From: Pseudomonas rubra
Lineage (GTDB): Bacteria > Pseudomonadota > Gammaproteobacteria > Pseudomonadales > Pseudomonadaceae
Direction: 5' to 3'
NCBI RefSeq assembly: GCF_028656935.1
Contig: NZ_JAMDGZ010000019.1
Location: 62,001-126,000 of the forward strand
DNA: 64,000 nt
The translations under genes were made by a program, and so were the position numbers. Below the pieces are notes generated by a model that was not told the DNA's origin, did no database searches, and was given only the letters and a program-made list of their open reading frames with translations. Position 1 is the first letter of the stretch; each line of letters begins with the position of its first letter. Positions 42,457 to 51,687 of the stretch are shown in pieces.

Positions 42457-43929
42457 TTAGAACACCGAGTTGTAGTTGCCCAGCTCAACCTGTACCGATT
42501 TGATGCGAGTGTACTGAGCCAGCGAGCTGACACCGTTCTCACGGCCGACACCGGACTGCTTGTAACCGCCGACCGGCATTTCGGCTGGCGACTCGCCCCA
42601 GGCATTGATCCAGCAGATACCGGCTTCGAGCTGGTGGATGATGCGGTGGGCACGGCTGATGTCGTTGGTGCAGACGCCTGCCGCCAGGCCGTATTCGGTG
42701 TCGTTGGCACGACGGATGACTTCTTCTTCGCTCTCATAGGAGAGGATGCTCATCACTGGGCCGAAGATTTCTTCCTTGACGATGGTCATGTCGTCACGGC
42801 AGTCGGTGAAGACGGTCGGCGCGACGAACGCGCCCTTGGCGAATTCGCCTTCGGTCAGACGCTCGCCGCCGCACAGCACGCGAGCACCTTCTTCTTTGCC
42901 CTTGGCGATGTAGCCCAGCACGCTTTCCAGGTGGGCGAAGCTGACCAGTGGGCCGAAGTTGGTGTTTTCGTCTTCAGGGTTGCCAACGCGGATGCGGGCA
43001 ACGCGCTCGGCGATCTTGGCTTCGAAAGCCGCTTTCATCGAGGCAGGGACGAACACGCGGGTACCGTTGGTGCAGACCTGGCCCGAGCTGTAGAAGTTGG
43101 CCATCATGGCGATGTCGGCGGCGCGGTCGAGGTCGGCGTCGTCGCAGATGATCAGTGGCGACTTGCCGCCCAGTTCCATGGTGACTTCCTTGAGCGTCGA
43201 GCTCGAGGCGCTGGCCATGACTTTCTTGCCGGTGGTGGTGCCGCCGGTGAAGGAGATTTTCTCGATGCGCGGGTGCTCGGTCAGCCAGGTGCCGACTTCG
43301 CGGCCGCTGCCGGTCAGGACGTTGAACACGCCGTCTGGCAGGCCGGCTTGGGTGTAGATTTCGGCCAGTTTCAGGGTGGTCAGCGAGGTGACTTCGCTCG
43401 GCTTGAAGATCATCGCGTTACCGGCCGCCAGGGCAGGTGCGGATTTCCACAGGGCGATCTGGATCGGGTAGTTCCAGGCGCCGATACCGACGGTCACGCC
43501 CAGCGGCTCGCGACGGGTGTAGACGAACGAGCTGTCACGCAGCGGGATCTGCTCGCCTTCGATGGCCGGTACCAGGCCTGCGTAGTATTCCAGCACGTCG
43601 GCGCCGGTGACGATGTCGACGTAGCGGGTTTCGGAGTAGGACTTGCCGGTGTCCAGGGTTTCCAGGGCGGCCAGCTCATCGTTGCGCTCACGCAGGATGT
43701 CGACGGCGCGGCGCAGGATGCGCGAACGCTGCATGGCGGTCATGGCGGCCCAGACTTTCTGGCCACGTTCGGCGCTTTCTACCGCACGCTCGACGTCAGC
43801 TTGGGTAGCACGTTGCACCTGGGCGAGGACTTCGCCGTTGGCCGGGTTGATGGCGTCGAAAGTAGCGTCGCTGGAAGCGTCGACATAACCACCATCAATG
43901 TAGAGTTTTTGCAGTTCGAAACGGGCCAT
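42457..43929 (-). CDS. betB: Betaine aldehyde dehydrogenase
   Basis: BetB oxidises betaine aldehyde to glycine betaine with NAD(P)+ in the cytoplasm. The 490-residue ALDH has PWNYP-type substrate/NAD segment [13 protein letters not shown], the Glu motif [11 protein letters not shown], and the active-site Cys in [15 protein letters not shown]. The start is ATG 43929 ([16 protein letters not shown]) with GAGG 5-6 nt upstream; the longer frame has no family similarity and runs into betI spacer sequence. betI starts the operon upstream, 31 nt away. Confidence 0.96.
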   Translation of the reverse strand: MARFELQKLYIDGGYVDASSDATFDAINPANGEVLAQVQRATQADVERAVESAERGQKVWAAMTAMQRSRILRRAVDILRERNDELAALETLDTGKSYSETRYVDIVTGADVLEYYAGLVPAIEGEQIPLRDSSFVYTRREPLGVTVGIGAWNYPIQIALWKSAPALAAGNAMIFKPSEVTSLTTLKLAEIYTQAGLPDGVFNVLTGSGREVGTWLTEHPRIEKISFTGGTTTGKKVMASASSSTLKEVTMELGGKSPLIICDDADLDRAADIAMMANFYSSGQVCTNGTRVFVPASMKAAFEAKIAERVARIRVGNPEDENTNFGPLVSFAHLESVLGYIAKGKEEGARVLCGGERLTEGEFAKGAFVAPTVFTDCRDDMTIVKEEIFGPVMSILSYESEEEVIRRANDTEYGLAAGVCTNDISRAHRIIHQLEAGICWINAWGESPAEMPVGGYKQSGVGRENGVSSLAQYTRIKSVQVELGNYNSVF

Positions 43930-43960
43930 AGTGTCCTCGCAAGTGCATATGTGTGTTTGG

Positions 43961-44626
43961 CTATCCGTGCAGCGCTCCTGCTTTTTTGGCAATCGCGGCG
44001 CGCGGTGGTTCAGAGGCCCGGATTTGCATGTCCGGGCTCGTCTGTTTCGCCAGTTGTAGATCCATGTATTCGTAAGCGATTTGTTTCGCCTGGTCGGTGT
44101 CGAAAGCGTCTCCTGACAGCGCACCGCGCAGCCACAGACCGTCGATCAACGCTGCCAGTCCCCGAGCCGCGCTACGTGCCTCGGGCAACGGCAGGGTGCG
44201 GCGGAACTGGCAGCACAGGTTGGAATACAAGCGGTGATCGTTGATCCGCTGCAACCTGTGCAAAGACGGCTGGTGCATGCTGGAGGCCCAGAAGGCCAAC
44301 CAGGTTTTCATTGCCGGGCCATTGACCTGACTGGCGTCGAAGTTGCCTTCGATGATCACCTGCAGGTGGGCACGCGGGCTGTTGTCCTTGAGCGTCTGCC
44401 GGTTGGCGGCGACGTTCTCGCTCAGCACGCTCATCAAGTACTGCATGGTCGCTGCGATCAGGCCGTTCTTGTCCTGAAAGTAGTGACTGATGATGCCATT
44501 CGACACACCGGCCAAACGGGCGATCAGCGCAATGCTGGCGTCACCCATGCCGACCTGGTCGATGGCCAGCAATGTGGCTTCGATCAACTGCTGGCGGCGA
44601 ATGGGTTGCATACCGACCTTGGGCAT
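43961..44626 (-). CDS. betI: TetR-family choline-responsive repressor BetI
   Basis: A 221-residue TetR repressor. The HTH is [29 protein letters not shown], nearly the family sequence, and the C-terminal ligand domain starts near residue 60. BetI represses the bet genes until choline binds. The C-terminus ([28 protein letters not shown]) is about 20 residues longer than in E. coli. ATG 44626 has GGAG about 10 nt upstream. A perfect palindrome at 44697-44716, upstream of its start, is the likely operator. Confidence 0.95.
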   Translation of the reverse strand: MPKVGMQPIRRQQLIEATLLAIDQVGMGDASIALIARLAGVSNGIISHYFQDKNGLIAATMQYLMSVLSENVAANRQTLKDNSPRAHLQVIIEGNFDASQVNGPAMKTWLAFWASSMHQPSLHRLQRINDHRLYSNLCCQFRRTLPLPEARSAARGLAALIDGLWLRGALSGDAFDTDQAKQIAYEYMDLQLAKQTSPDMQIRASEPPRAAIAKKAGALHG

Positions 44627-45048
44627 CTTGCAAATCTCCTCAGGCCTGCGAGCAGTCGACGAGCGGCTGCCTCGGCGAAGGCCAGTCTATTTTGTTTTGA
44701 TTGAACGTTCAATCAACAAAGAATAAGCTCTGCGACAATCTGTGCCATTGACAGGTTTTTCCTACCTGCGGTTGGCACAAATTGGCACCCCAAAAAGACG
44801 TGAAACCCCCGTAATACAAGGTGTTGACGGGCGTAAACGGCGCGTTGAACAGATCTGCCGAGCGGTATCACACCGCGCGGACAACCCTCGGGACGGGGTT
44901 TTCGGCCTGTTTTTTTCAATGCAATCGATTCGGGATCACGGTTTTTTCAAGGTGCTTTTATAACACCTGTGGCAGTGGGGCTATTGCACCATTTGCTCAG
45001 GGATAGGTCGTTTCGTGCTTCTCTCGCACTGCCCGGAGCAAATGTGCA
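44627..45048. other. Divergent betI-betT control region (422 nt)
   Basis: No gene visible. It contains the BetI-type palindrome at 44697-44716 about 70 nt before betI, a TTGACA at 44749-44754, several A/T-rich runs and a TATAAC at 44959-44964 upstream of betT. The betT leader has GGAGC nine nt before the ATG. Promoter elements for betT are not certain. Confidence 0.5.
44697..44716. promoter_or_regulatory. Perfect 20-bp palindrome, probable BetI operator
   Basis: TTGATTGAACGTTCAATCAA reads the same on both strands. It lies between divergent betI and betT, 71 nt upstream of betI. BetI is a TetR protein, which bind such dyads, and the core TTGAACGTTCAA fits BetI sites known from other bet loci. 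Confidence 0.75.
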
Positions 45049-47052
45049 ATGAGTTCTGCCTCCCTTACCAAGACCCCCACTGAGAGGGTCCGGGTCAACC
45101 GCGTGGTGTTCTTCACCTCGGCGTTGCTGATCCTCGTTTTGACTGCCTTGCTTATCGCTGTACCTCAAAAAGCCGGCGAAGTGCTCAACCTCGCCCAGAC
45201 CTGGCTGACACGCAGCTTCGGCTGGTATTACATGCTGGTGATTGGCGGCTACCTGGTATTCGTGGTCGTCCTGGCCTTCTCCAGCTTCGGCAAGCTCAAG
45301 CTTGGCGGCAAGGACGACAAACCCGACTTCAGCTACGGCGCTTGGGCCGGCATGCTGTTCTCCTCGGGTATCGGCATTTCGCTGCTGTACTTCGGCGCTT
45401 CCGAGCCGCTGGATCACTACTTCAACCCGCCAGAAGGCGCCTCGGCCACTGCCGAAGCTGCGCGCCAGGGCCTGCAACTGACTTTCCTGCACTGGGGCCT
45501 GCACGGCTGGGCGATCTACGCCCTGGTCGGTCTGGCTGTGGGCTACTTCGCCTACCGTCACAACCAGCCGCTGGCACTGCGCTCGGCGCTTTACCCGCTG
45601 ATGGGTGAGCGCTGGGTCAAGGGTGGCGCCGGTCATGCGGTGGACATCTTCGGCATGTTCGTGACGCTGCTGGGGCTGGTGACCAACCTCGGTATCGGCT
45701 CGATGCAAGTGTCTTCGGGCCTGGAATACCTGTTCGGCATGGAGCACAGCGATACCAACCTGATGATCGTGATCCTGGTCATGGCCACAGTGGCCACTGT
45801 GGCCGCAGTTTCCGGTGTGGAGAACGGTATCCGCCGACTGTCGAACCTGAACATTATTTTGTTCAGCGGCCTGTTGATCTTCGTCCTGCTGGCAGGTGAC
45901 ACCCTGCACCTGCTCAACGGCTTCGTACAGAACATCGGCGACTACCTCAACGGTATCGTGCTGAAAACCTTCGATCTCTACGTCTACGAAAGCGAGGCGG
46001 GCAAGTCCGAGCGCTGGCTGGGTCTGTGGACCGTGTTCTACTGGGCCTGGTGGATTTCCTGGGGCCCGTTCGTCGGCATGTTCATCGCGCGTATCTCCAA
46101 AGGCCGCACCGTGCGTGAACTGGTTGCCGGTGTGCTGCTGATCCCGTTGGGCTTCACCCTGGCCTGGCTGTCGATTTTCGGCAACACTGCGCTGGACCTG
46201 GTGATGAATCATGGCGCCGTGGAGCTGGGCAAGACCGCGCTCGAGCAGCCGGCGATGTCGATCTACCAACTGCTGGAATTCTTCCCGGCGGCCAAGATTG
46301 TCATTGGCGTGGCAGTGTTCGTCGGCTTCGTGCTGTTCCTCACCCCGGCCGATTCGGGCGCGGTGATGATGGCCAACCTGTCGTGCAAAGGCGGTAAGGT
46401 CGACGAGGACGCGCCGCACTGGATGGTGGTGTTCTGGTCGGTGGTGATCACGCTGGTGACCATCGGTCTGTTGCTCGCCGGCAACTTCGCCGCCATGCAG
46501 ACCATGGTGGTACTGGCTGGCCTGCCGTTCTCGGTAGTGCTGGTGCTGTTCATGTTCGGCTTGTACAAGGCCATGAAGCAGGACAGCCAGGTCGAGCAGG
46601 AGCAAGCCGAGCTGGCCGCCCGCGGTCGTCGCGGCTTCAGTGAGCGCCTGAGCCAGCTGGACCTGCAGCCGACCCAGGCGATCGTCCAGCGCTTCATGGA
46701 CAAGCAGGTCAGCCCGGCGCTCAAGGAAGCCGCCGGACAACTGCGCAACCTGGGCGTTGAAGTAGAGACCCGCGTCGGTCAGTCACGCTCGACCATGGGC
46801 CTGCGGGTGATGATGGATGAGGGTAATCCTTTCGTCTACGAAGTGAGCCTGGACGGCTACCTGGCGGCGCCGAGTGAGGCACCGGTGGAAGGCGAATCGG
46901 AAGTGCGCCAGCGCTTCTACCGTGCCGAGGTGTATCTGCACAACGGCAGCCAGGAATACGACCTGATGGGCTTCAGCCCGGAGCAGATCACCCGTGATGT
47001 GCTCGATCAGTTCGAAAGCCACCGGCAGTTGCTTGGCCGGGTCTATAGCTGA
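45049..47052 (+). CDS. betT: High-affinity choline transporter BetT (BCCT family)
   Basis: A 667-residue secondary transporter with 12 TM segments. The conserved central region GLWTVFYWAWWISWGPFVGMFIARISKGRTVREL contains the aromatic BCCT substrate motif. After TM12 (about residue 515) a long cytoplasmic tail (about 150 residues) follows. In BetT the tail senses osmotic stress and controls uptake; the tail here fits that length. It supplies choline to BetA/BetB. It is divergent from betI, so probably BetI-controlled. A strong terminator follows at 47066-47104. Confidence 0.95.
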   Translation: MSSASLTKTPTERVRVNRVVFFTSALLILVLTALLIAVPQKAGEVLNLAQTWLTRSFGWYYMLVIGGYLVFVVVLAFSSFGKLKLGGKDDKPDFSYGAWAGMLFSSGIGISLLYFGASEPLDHYFNPPEGASATAEAARQGLQLTFLHWGLHGWAIYALVGLAVGYFAYRHNQPLALRSALYPLMGERWVKGGAGHAVDIFGMFVTLLGLVTNLGIGSMQVSSGLEYLFGMEHSDTNLMIVILVMATVATVAAVSGVENGIRRLSNLNIILFSGLLIFVLLAGDTLHLLNGFVQNIGDYLNGIVLKTFDLYVYESEAGKSERWLGLWTVFYWAWWISWGPFVGMFIARISKGRTVRELVAGVLLIPLGFTLAWLSIFGNTALDLVMNHGAVELGKTALEQPAMSIYQLLEFFPAAKIVIGVAVFVGFVLFLTPADSGAVMMANLSCKGGKVDEDAPHWMVVFWSVVITLVTIGLLLAGNFAAMQTMVVLAGLPFSVVLVLFMFGLYKAMKQDSQVEQEQAELAARGRRGFSERLSQLDLQPTQAIVQRFMDKQVSPALKEAAGQLRNLGVEVETRVGQSRSTMGLRVMMDEGNPFVYEVSLDGYLAAPSEAPVEGESEVRQRFYRAEVYLHNGSQEYDLMGFSPEQITRDVLDQFESHRQLLGRVYS

Positions 47053-47065
47053 TCCTGCCTGAGTG

Positions 47066-47104
47066 AAAAAGAGGGCCCCGTTGGTGACAACGGGGCCCTC
47101 TTTG
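47066..47104. terminator. Strong bidirectional terminator between betT and the protease gene
   Basis: GAGGGCCCCGTTG (47071-47083), loop GTGA, CAACGGGGCCCTC (47088-47100), flanked by AAAAA on the left and TTTG on the right. A 13-bp perfect stem between convergent genes. Confidence 0.85.
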
Positions 47105-47113
47105 TTTCAGCCT

Positions 47114-48619
47114 TCAGCCTGAAGTTTCTGGCGCCTGGAGCAGGTCGTTGCGAACCGCCGAACCTTGACCGATGACATCCTGGGCCTGACTGCACAAGGT
47201 GAGCGGCAGCTTGGCGGCTTTGAAGGTGAAGGTCCGGTCATGGTGGAAGATGCCGTAGCCTTGGTCGTCGTCGCAATCGGTGGTGCCGGGTGGACCGCGT
47301 TTGACCCGGTAGCCTTCCAGGTCCGGCGGGTCGATACGCCAGGTGACCTTGATGTCGCCATTGTCCTGCGGCTCGACGGACATGTCCGGCTCCGGTACAG
47401 GCGCAGCGGGCAGCAGGTCGACAGCAATGCTCAGACTATTGCCCATCAACGCCAGGGATGGGCGTTGAGCGGCTGAGTCCACACCCAGCAGACAGAGGAA
47501 GTGCCAGCCCGGTTGCGGACCGATGACATCCTTGATGCTGGCTTCAATGGAGGCGATTGTGCCGCTGTAACCCACCGGGTTCTCGCATGCCAATGGATCG
47601 CGGGTGGTCTTGTAGCGGTAGAAAGGTTTGTCGATGCTGAAGCTGAAGTTCCACGCCGGCAAGGTCTCGCTGCCGTCGGCGTGTGTGGCTATCTTGGTGA
47701 GCGGCTTGAATGAATAGGCGTCTTGCTGTTCCAGTTGGAAGCCAGGCAGCAGATGACAGGTGTTCAGGCTCAGGTCGGCGAGCCCGTCTCGGAAGCATCC
47801 GAGCAGGCGCCCCACCGGTATTGCATAGTTGAGCGCCGGAGCATCGACAGCTTTTCCATCGTCCAGGGTGCACGGGTTGTTGAGGCCACAAGAGGGCGTG
47901 CCGAAACGGGTGTCAGTGGTGGTGTTAAGGACTGCGACGACCTGATTGCTGGAGCGCTCAACGACCGGGCTTCCAGATGCGCCGGAGGCAATACCCTGGC
48001 AGTTGTTACTGCGCACATTTCGCCAGACCCAGGGATACTCCACCACACTCGTTGCATTGTTCTGGGTGCAGGCGGCCAGACGCAGGCCTTGCCCCGGGTT
48101 GATCGGGTCGCCGAGCACCAGCACTTCGACTCCTGACTGCTGGGTGTTGGCCAGCGTGAGCGGCTTGATACCCTTGGCCATGACTTCCTGCAAGCTGGCG
48201 TCCAGCTCCAGCAGGGCCAGGTCCACACCTTGCATGCTGCTCCAGACTCGACGCTTGAGTGGGAATACCTGGCGTTGTTCGAGGGTGTCGACAAAATAGT
48301 TGAACGCGATGCTGCCGGTTACCGGCACGTCATGAACGATCACGCCATTGCGTTGATCAACGCAGTGACCGCTGGTGACCACGTAAGCCGGGCCGTCCGA
48401 GGGGCTCCAGGGATCACGGCTGTCAATCAGCGAGGCCATGCATTGCAGGTTGTCCGAGAGCCGGCCGATGCCATTCCAGTGTTCGTTCTGACTCTGTGCG
48501 TTGTGCAGGGTCAGGGGGGCAGAAGGGCTTGGCAGCCCCTGGCCGTAATCCGTTGCCAGGGTCTGGCATGTAGCAGTTGCCAGGATAGCGCCTAGATAAA
48601 TAGTGTGAGCTTTGAACAT
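47114..48619 (-). CDS. Secreted trypsin-like serine protease with a C-terminal beta domain
   Basis: A 501-residue protein with a signal peptide (MFKAHTIYLGAILATATCQTLA). The S1 catalytic triad is readable: His85 in VVTSGHCVD, Asp133 in GVDLALLELD, and Ser215 in GIASGASGSPVV. Ten or so cysteines suggest disulfides (for example LQCMASL, AACTQ, NNCQG, SCGLNNPC). About residue 405 onwards (PEPDMSVEPQDNGDIKVTWRIDPPDLEGYRVKRG) looks like a fibronectin III-type fold. It is probably extracellular or periplasmic. The target is unknown. ATG 48619 has GGAGG 6 nt upstream. It stands alone and faces away from the solute-binding gene. Confidence 0.8.
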   Translation of the reverse strand: MFKAHTIYLGAILATATCQTLATDYGQGLPSPSAPLTLHNAQSQNEHWNGIGRLSDNLQCMASLIDSRDPWSPSDGPAYVVTSGHCVDQRNGVIVHDVPVTGSIAFNYFVDTLEQRQVFPLKRRVWSSMQGVDLALLELDASLQEVMAKGIKPLTLANTQQSGVEVLVLGDPINPGQGLRLAACTQNNATSVVEYPWVWRNVRSNNCQGIASGASGSPVVERSSNQVVAVLNTTTDTRFGTPSCGLNNPCTLDDGKAVDAPALNYAIPVGRLLGCFRDGLADLSLNTCHLLPGFQLEQQDAYSFKPLTKIATHADGSETLPAWNFSFSIDKPFYRYKTTRDPLACENPVGYSGTIASIEASIKDVIGPQPGWHFLCLLGVDSAAQRPSLALMGNSLSIAVDLLPAAPVPEPDMSVEPQDNGDIKVTWRIDPPDLEGYRVKRGPPGTTDCDDDQGYGIFHHDRTFTFKAAKLPLTLCSQAQDVIGQGSAVRNDLLQAPETSG

Positions 48620-48763
48620 GTCGAGCCTCCGGGGGTGTAGGTGGGATGCACTATTGGCCGGAAGGCGGTGTGGCGAGCGGTACATATATCAGTCGCCCGG
48701 AAAGCCTGGACAGCGCCCACAGGCCCCGGCACTCTTGGTGTTGCCAAGGAGCCCGGTACCCTC

Positions 48764-49504
48764 ATGTTCAAGCGTCTTGTCCTGTTGCTGTGCAGTTGTC
48801 TGTCGTTCACCAGCCTTGCCCGTGCGAGCGAGCCTGTGGTGCTGCTGACCGAAAATTTTCCGCCCTACAACATGGCCATCAGCGGCAAGAGCTTTGCCCG
48901 CGACGATGGCATCAATGGCATTGCCGCCGACCTTGTGCGCGAGATGTTCAAGCGCGCCGGGGTTCCCTACAGCATGACCCTGCGCTTTCCCTGGCAGCGA
49001 ATCTACGAGCAGGCGTTGCACACTCCCGGCTACGGCGTGTTCGTCATGGCGCGCCAGCCTGAGCGGGAAAAACTGTTCAAGTGGGTCGGGCCGTTGGGGC
49101 CCGATGACTGGATTCTGCTGGCCCCGGAGGGTAGCCCGATTACCCTGACCAACCTGCAGGACGCCCGCCGCTACCGCATTGGTGCCTACAAGGGCGATGC
49201 GATTGCCGAGTACCTGGCCAAGCAAGGGTTGAACCCGGTGCTGGTGCTACGTGATCGCGACAACGCAAAAAAACTGCTCAAGGGCGAGATTGACCTGTGG
49301 GCCAGTGGCGACCCGGCCGGCCGCTACCTGGCCCGGCAGGTGGGTGTGAGCAACCTCAAGACGGTACTGCGCTTTCACGGCGCCGAGCTGTATCTTGCGC
49401 TCAACCGAGACGTGCCGGACGAGGTCGTGAACAAGCTGCAGCATGCACTGGAGCAGATGCGCAACGACGGCTTTGTCGAGGCGACCTTCGCCCGTTACCT
49501 GTAG
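48764..49504 (+). CDS. Periplasmic solute-binding protein-like, SBP family 3
   Basis: A 246-residue protein with a signal peptide (MFKRLVLLLCSCLSFTSLARA). The mature part has LTENFPPYNMA, GIAADLVREMFKRAG, VFVMARQPEREKLFKWVGP and IGAYKGDAIAEYLAKQG, the amino-acid-binding SBP pattern. No permease or ATPase gene is next to it, so it may serve a remote transporter or act as a stand-alone periplasmic sensor. I start it at ATG 48764 where the signal peptide begins; the upstream frame has no hydrophobic start. Its end overlaps the convergent deacetylase gene by 10 nt. Confidence 0.83.
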   Translation: MFKRLVLLLCSCLSFTSLARASEPVVLLTENFPPYNMAISGKSFARDDGINGIAADLVREMFKRAGVPYSMTLRFPWQRIYEQALHTPGYGVFVMARQPEREKLFKWVGPLGPDDWILLAPEGSPITLTNLQDARRYRIGAYKGDAIAEYLAKQGLNPVLVLRDRDNAKKLLKGEIDLWASGDPAGRYLARQVGVSNLKTVLRFHGAELYLALNRDVPDEVVNKLQHALEQMRNDGFVEATFARYL

Positions 49505-50262
49505 AGGCCGTTGTGGCCGTGGCCGGACATGGCGCGATTGCTGCGTTCGGCAATCATCTGGTGAATCTCTATCCATTCGATGCCCTGGGCTTTGAGCTTG
49601 GGCAGTTCACGCTCAAGCACCTCCAGGGTCTGTGGATAAGGATGACCGATCAGTACCGCCGTGCCCTGCTTGCGCGCCAGGGCAATGCCCTGTTGTAACT
49701 GGCGGGCAATGGCTTCGGTGGTCCGCACATCGTCGAGAAATACATCCCGCGATACGCTGGCGAGGTTGATGTTTTGCGCAGATTTCGCCGCGACCGTGGC
49801 GGCGCTGGTGCGGCTATCGACGAAGAACAGGCCGCGTCGTTGCAATTCACCCATCAACCAGGCCATGGCCACAGGCTCGGCGGTCATGCGGCTGCCCATG
49901 TGGCTGTTGATGCCAGCGGCGTAGGGCACTTTGGCGAGCGCTGCGTCCAGCCGTCGCGCAAGCTCCGGCAGCGGTGCGCCGGGGTGCCAGGCGTAGGGGC
50001 CAGTGGCGGGGTCCATGGGCATGTGCAGGATCACGGTCTTGCCGGCACGGTGCGCCTTGCGGGCGAAGTCGCTGGCATGGGGTGTGTCGGGCATGATGGC
50101 CAGGGTCACTGGGCCAGGCAGGGCGAGGGTGCGGGCATCTCGCCCGGGGCTTTGCCCCAGGTCATCGATGATCAGCGTCAGGTAGGCCTTGCCCGCTTGA
50201 GCCGGCGCCGCCAGGGCGACGCCGCTCATCAGGTACAACAGGGCCAATAGCAGGTAACGCAT
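49495..50262 (-). CDS. Divergent polysaccharide deacetylase family protein (YibQ-like)
   Basis: A 255-residue secreted protein with signal MRYLLLALLYLMSGVALAAPAQA. The domain matches the divergent polysaccharide deacetylase family (DUF610): YLTLIIDDLGQSPGRD (metal-binding Asp-Asp), VILHMPMDP, NSHMGSRMT and ATVAAKSAQ. In E. coli yibQ lies beside envC and gpmM, as here, so a role in cell-envelope remodelling is likely but not proven. It is 9 nt after ctpA and probably co-transcribed. Confidence 0.88.
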   Translation of the reverse strand: MRYLLLALLYLMSGVALAAPAQAGKAYLTLIIDDLGQSPGRDARTLALPGPVTLAIMPDTPHASDFARKAHRAGKTVILHMPMDPATGPYAWHPGAPLPELARRLDAALAKVPYAAGINSHMGSRMTAEPVAMAWLMGELQRRGLFFVDSRTSAATVAAKSAQNINLASVSRDVFLDDVRTTEAIARQLQQGIALARKQGTAVLIGHPYPQTLEVLERELPKLKAQGIEWIEIHQMIAERSNRAMSGHGHNGLYR

Positions 50263-50271
50263 TTGCTGGCC

Positions 50272-51600
50272 TTACTTGCCCTGGGTGATGCTCAGGCCCT
50301 TGAGCAGGCTCAGGGCCTGGCTGAGCTGGTAATCATCGTCCTGTGGGCGTGGCTTGGCGCTGCCGCCTTTGCCCGACGGCCGGTCGGCGCCGCCGTTGCC
50401 ATTACCCAGGTGGCCTTGCAGGTCGGCTTCCTTGAAGTTCTCGCTGTCCTGCTCGGCGGTGATCTTGGCGCGGCGCACCTCGATGTCCGGGACAATGCCC
50501 TGGGCCTGGATCGATCGGCCATTAGGGGTGAAGTACAAGGCGGTAGTGATTTTCAGCGCGCGGTCGTTGTTCAGCGGCAGCACGGTCTGCACCGAGCCTT
50601 TGCCGAAGCTGTCGGTGCCCATCAGTACGCCGCGTTTCTGGTCTTGCAGGGCGCCGGCGACAATTTCCGAGGCCGAGGCACTGCCGCCGTTGATCAGCAC
50701 CACCAGTGGCACGCCTTCGCTGGCATCGGCCGGGTCGGCGGAGAAGCGCAGCTCGGAGTTGGCGATGCGGCCCTTGGTGTAGACGATCAGGCCCTTGGTC
50801 AGGAAGTGGTCGGCCACTTCCACCGCCGACTGCAATACACCGCCCGGGTTGTTGCGCAGGTCCAGCACCAGGCCGCGCAGCTTCTTGCCGTTGTCCTTGC
50901 GCAGTTTGGCCAGGGCCTTGCCGACTTCTTCACCGGTCTTGACCTGGAACTGGGTGATGCGGATGTAGCCGTAGCCGTCTTCGAGCATCTGACTCTTGAC
51001 GCTCTTGACCTGGATCACCGCACGGGCCAGGGTTACATCAAACGGGTTGCCGCCGTCACGCACCAGGGTCAGGGTGATTTTTTCACCGACCTTGCCGCGC
51101 ATCTTGTCGACCGCTTCGGTCATGGTCTGGCCGCGAGTCGGCTGACCGTTGATCTTGACGATCAGGTCGCCGGCTTCGATGCCGGCGCGCGAGGCCGGAG
51201 TCTCGTCGATCGGCGAGACCACCTTGATGAAACCGTCCTCCATGCCGACTTCGATACCCAGGCCGCCGAACTCGCCACTGGTGCTCTCCTGCAGTTCGAG
51301 GAAATCTTCCGGGCCGAGGTAGGCCGAGTGCGGATCAAGGTTGCTGAGCATGCCTTTGATGGCGTTTTCCAGCAGGGTCTTGTCGTCTACCGGTTCGACA
51401 TAGGCGGCCTTGATGCGGTCCATGACCTCGGCAAAGGTGCGCAGCTCTTCCAGCGGCAGCGGTGCCTTGCTCGACGGTGCCGAGACCGTTGTTGCTGGAA
51501 TCGCGGCGGGCTTGGCTGGCTCGGCCGCACGGGCCAAGGGCGCGCCAAGGACCATGGCGATGGTCAGGGCCAGCGAGGTGAGGCGAGGCGATTGCAGCAT
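50272..51600 (-). CDS. ctpA: C-terminal processing protease CtpA (S41 family)
   Basis: A 442-residue periplasmic protease with signal MLQSPRLTSLALTIAMVLGAPLARA. The PDZ domain (FGGLGIEVGMEDGFIKVVSPIDETPASRAGIEAGDLIVKING) is near residues 90-170. The Ser-Lys dyad is in INGGSASASEIVAGAL and TDSFGKGSVQTVL. In P. aeruginosa CtpA with its lipoprotein partner LbcA degrades peptidoglycan cross-link hydrolases. The start is ATG 51600 with GGAG nine nt upstream. It lies between envC and the deacetylase in one run. Confidence 0.93.
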   Translation of the reverse strand: MLQSPRLTSLALTIAMVLGAPLARAAEPAKPAAIPATTVSAPSSKAPLPLEELRTFAEVMDRIKAAYVEPVDDKTLLENAIKGMLSNLDPHSAYLGPEDFLELQESTSGEFGGLGIEVGMEDGFIKVVSPIDETPASRAGIEAGDLIVKINGQPTRGQTMTEAVDKMRGKVGEKITLTLVRDGGNPFDVTLARAVIQVKSVKSQMLEDGYGYIRITQFQVKTGEEVGKALAKLRKDNGKKLRGLVLDLRNNPGGVLQSAVEVADHFLTKGLIVYTKGRIANSELRFSADPADASEGVPLVVLINGGSASASEIVAGALQDQKRGVLMGTDSFGKGSVQTVLPLNNDRALKITTALYFTPNGRSIQAQGIVPDIEVRRAKITAEQDSENFKEADLQGHLGNGNGGADRPSGKGGSAKPRPQDDDYQLSQALSLLKGLSITQGK

Positions 51601-51687
51601 GTCGAACGAACTCCTGATCCTGGTAGCGCTCCGTAGAGCATCGGCGCAGCTTGAAGTTACGCTGCGCCGTCAAATAGGGGGTAGTGC

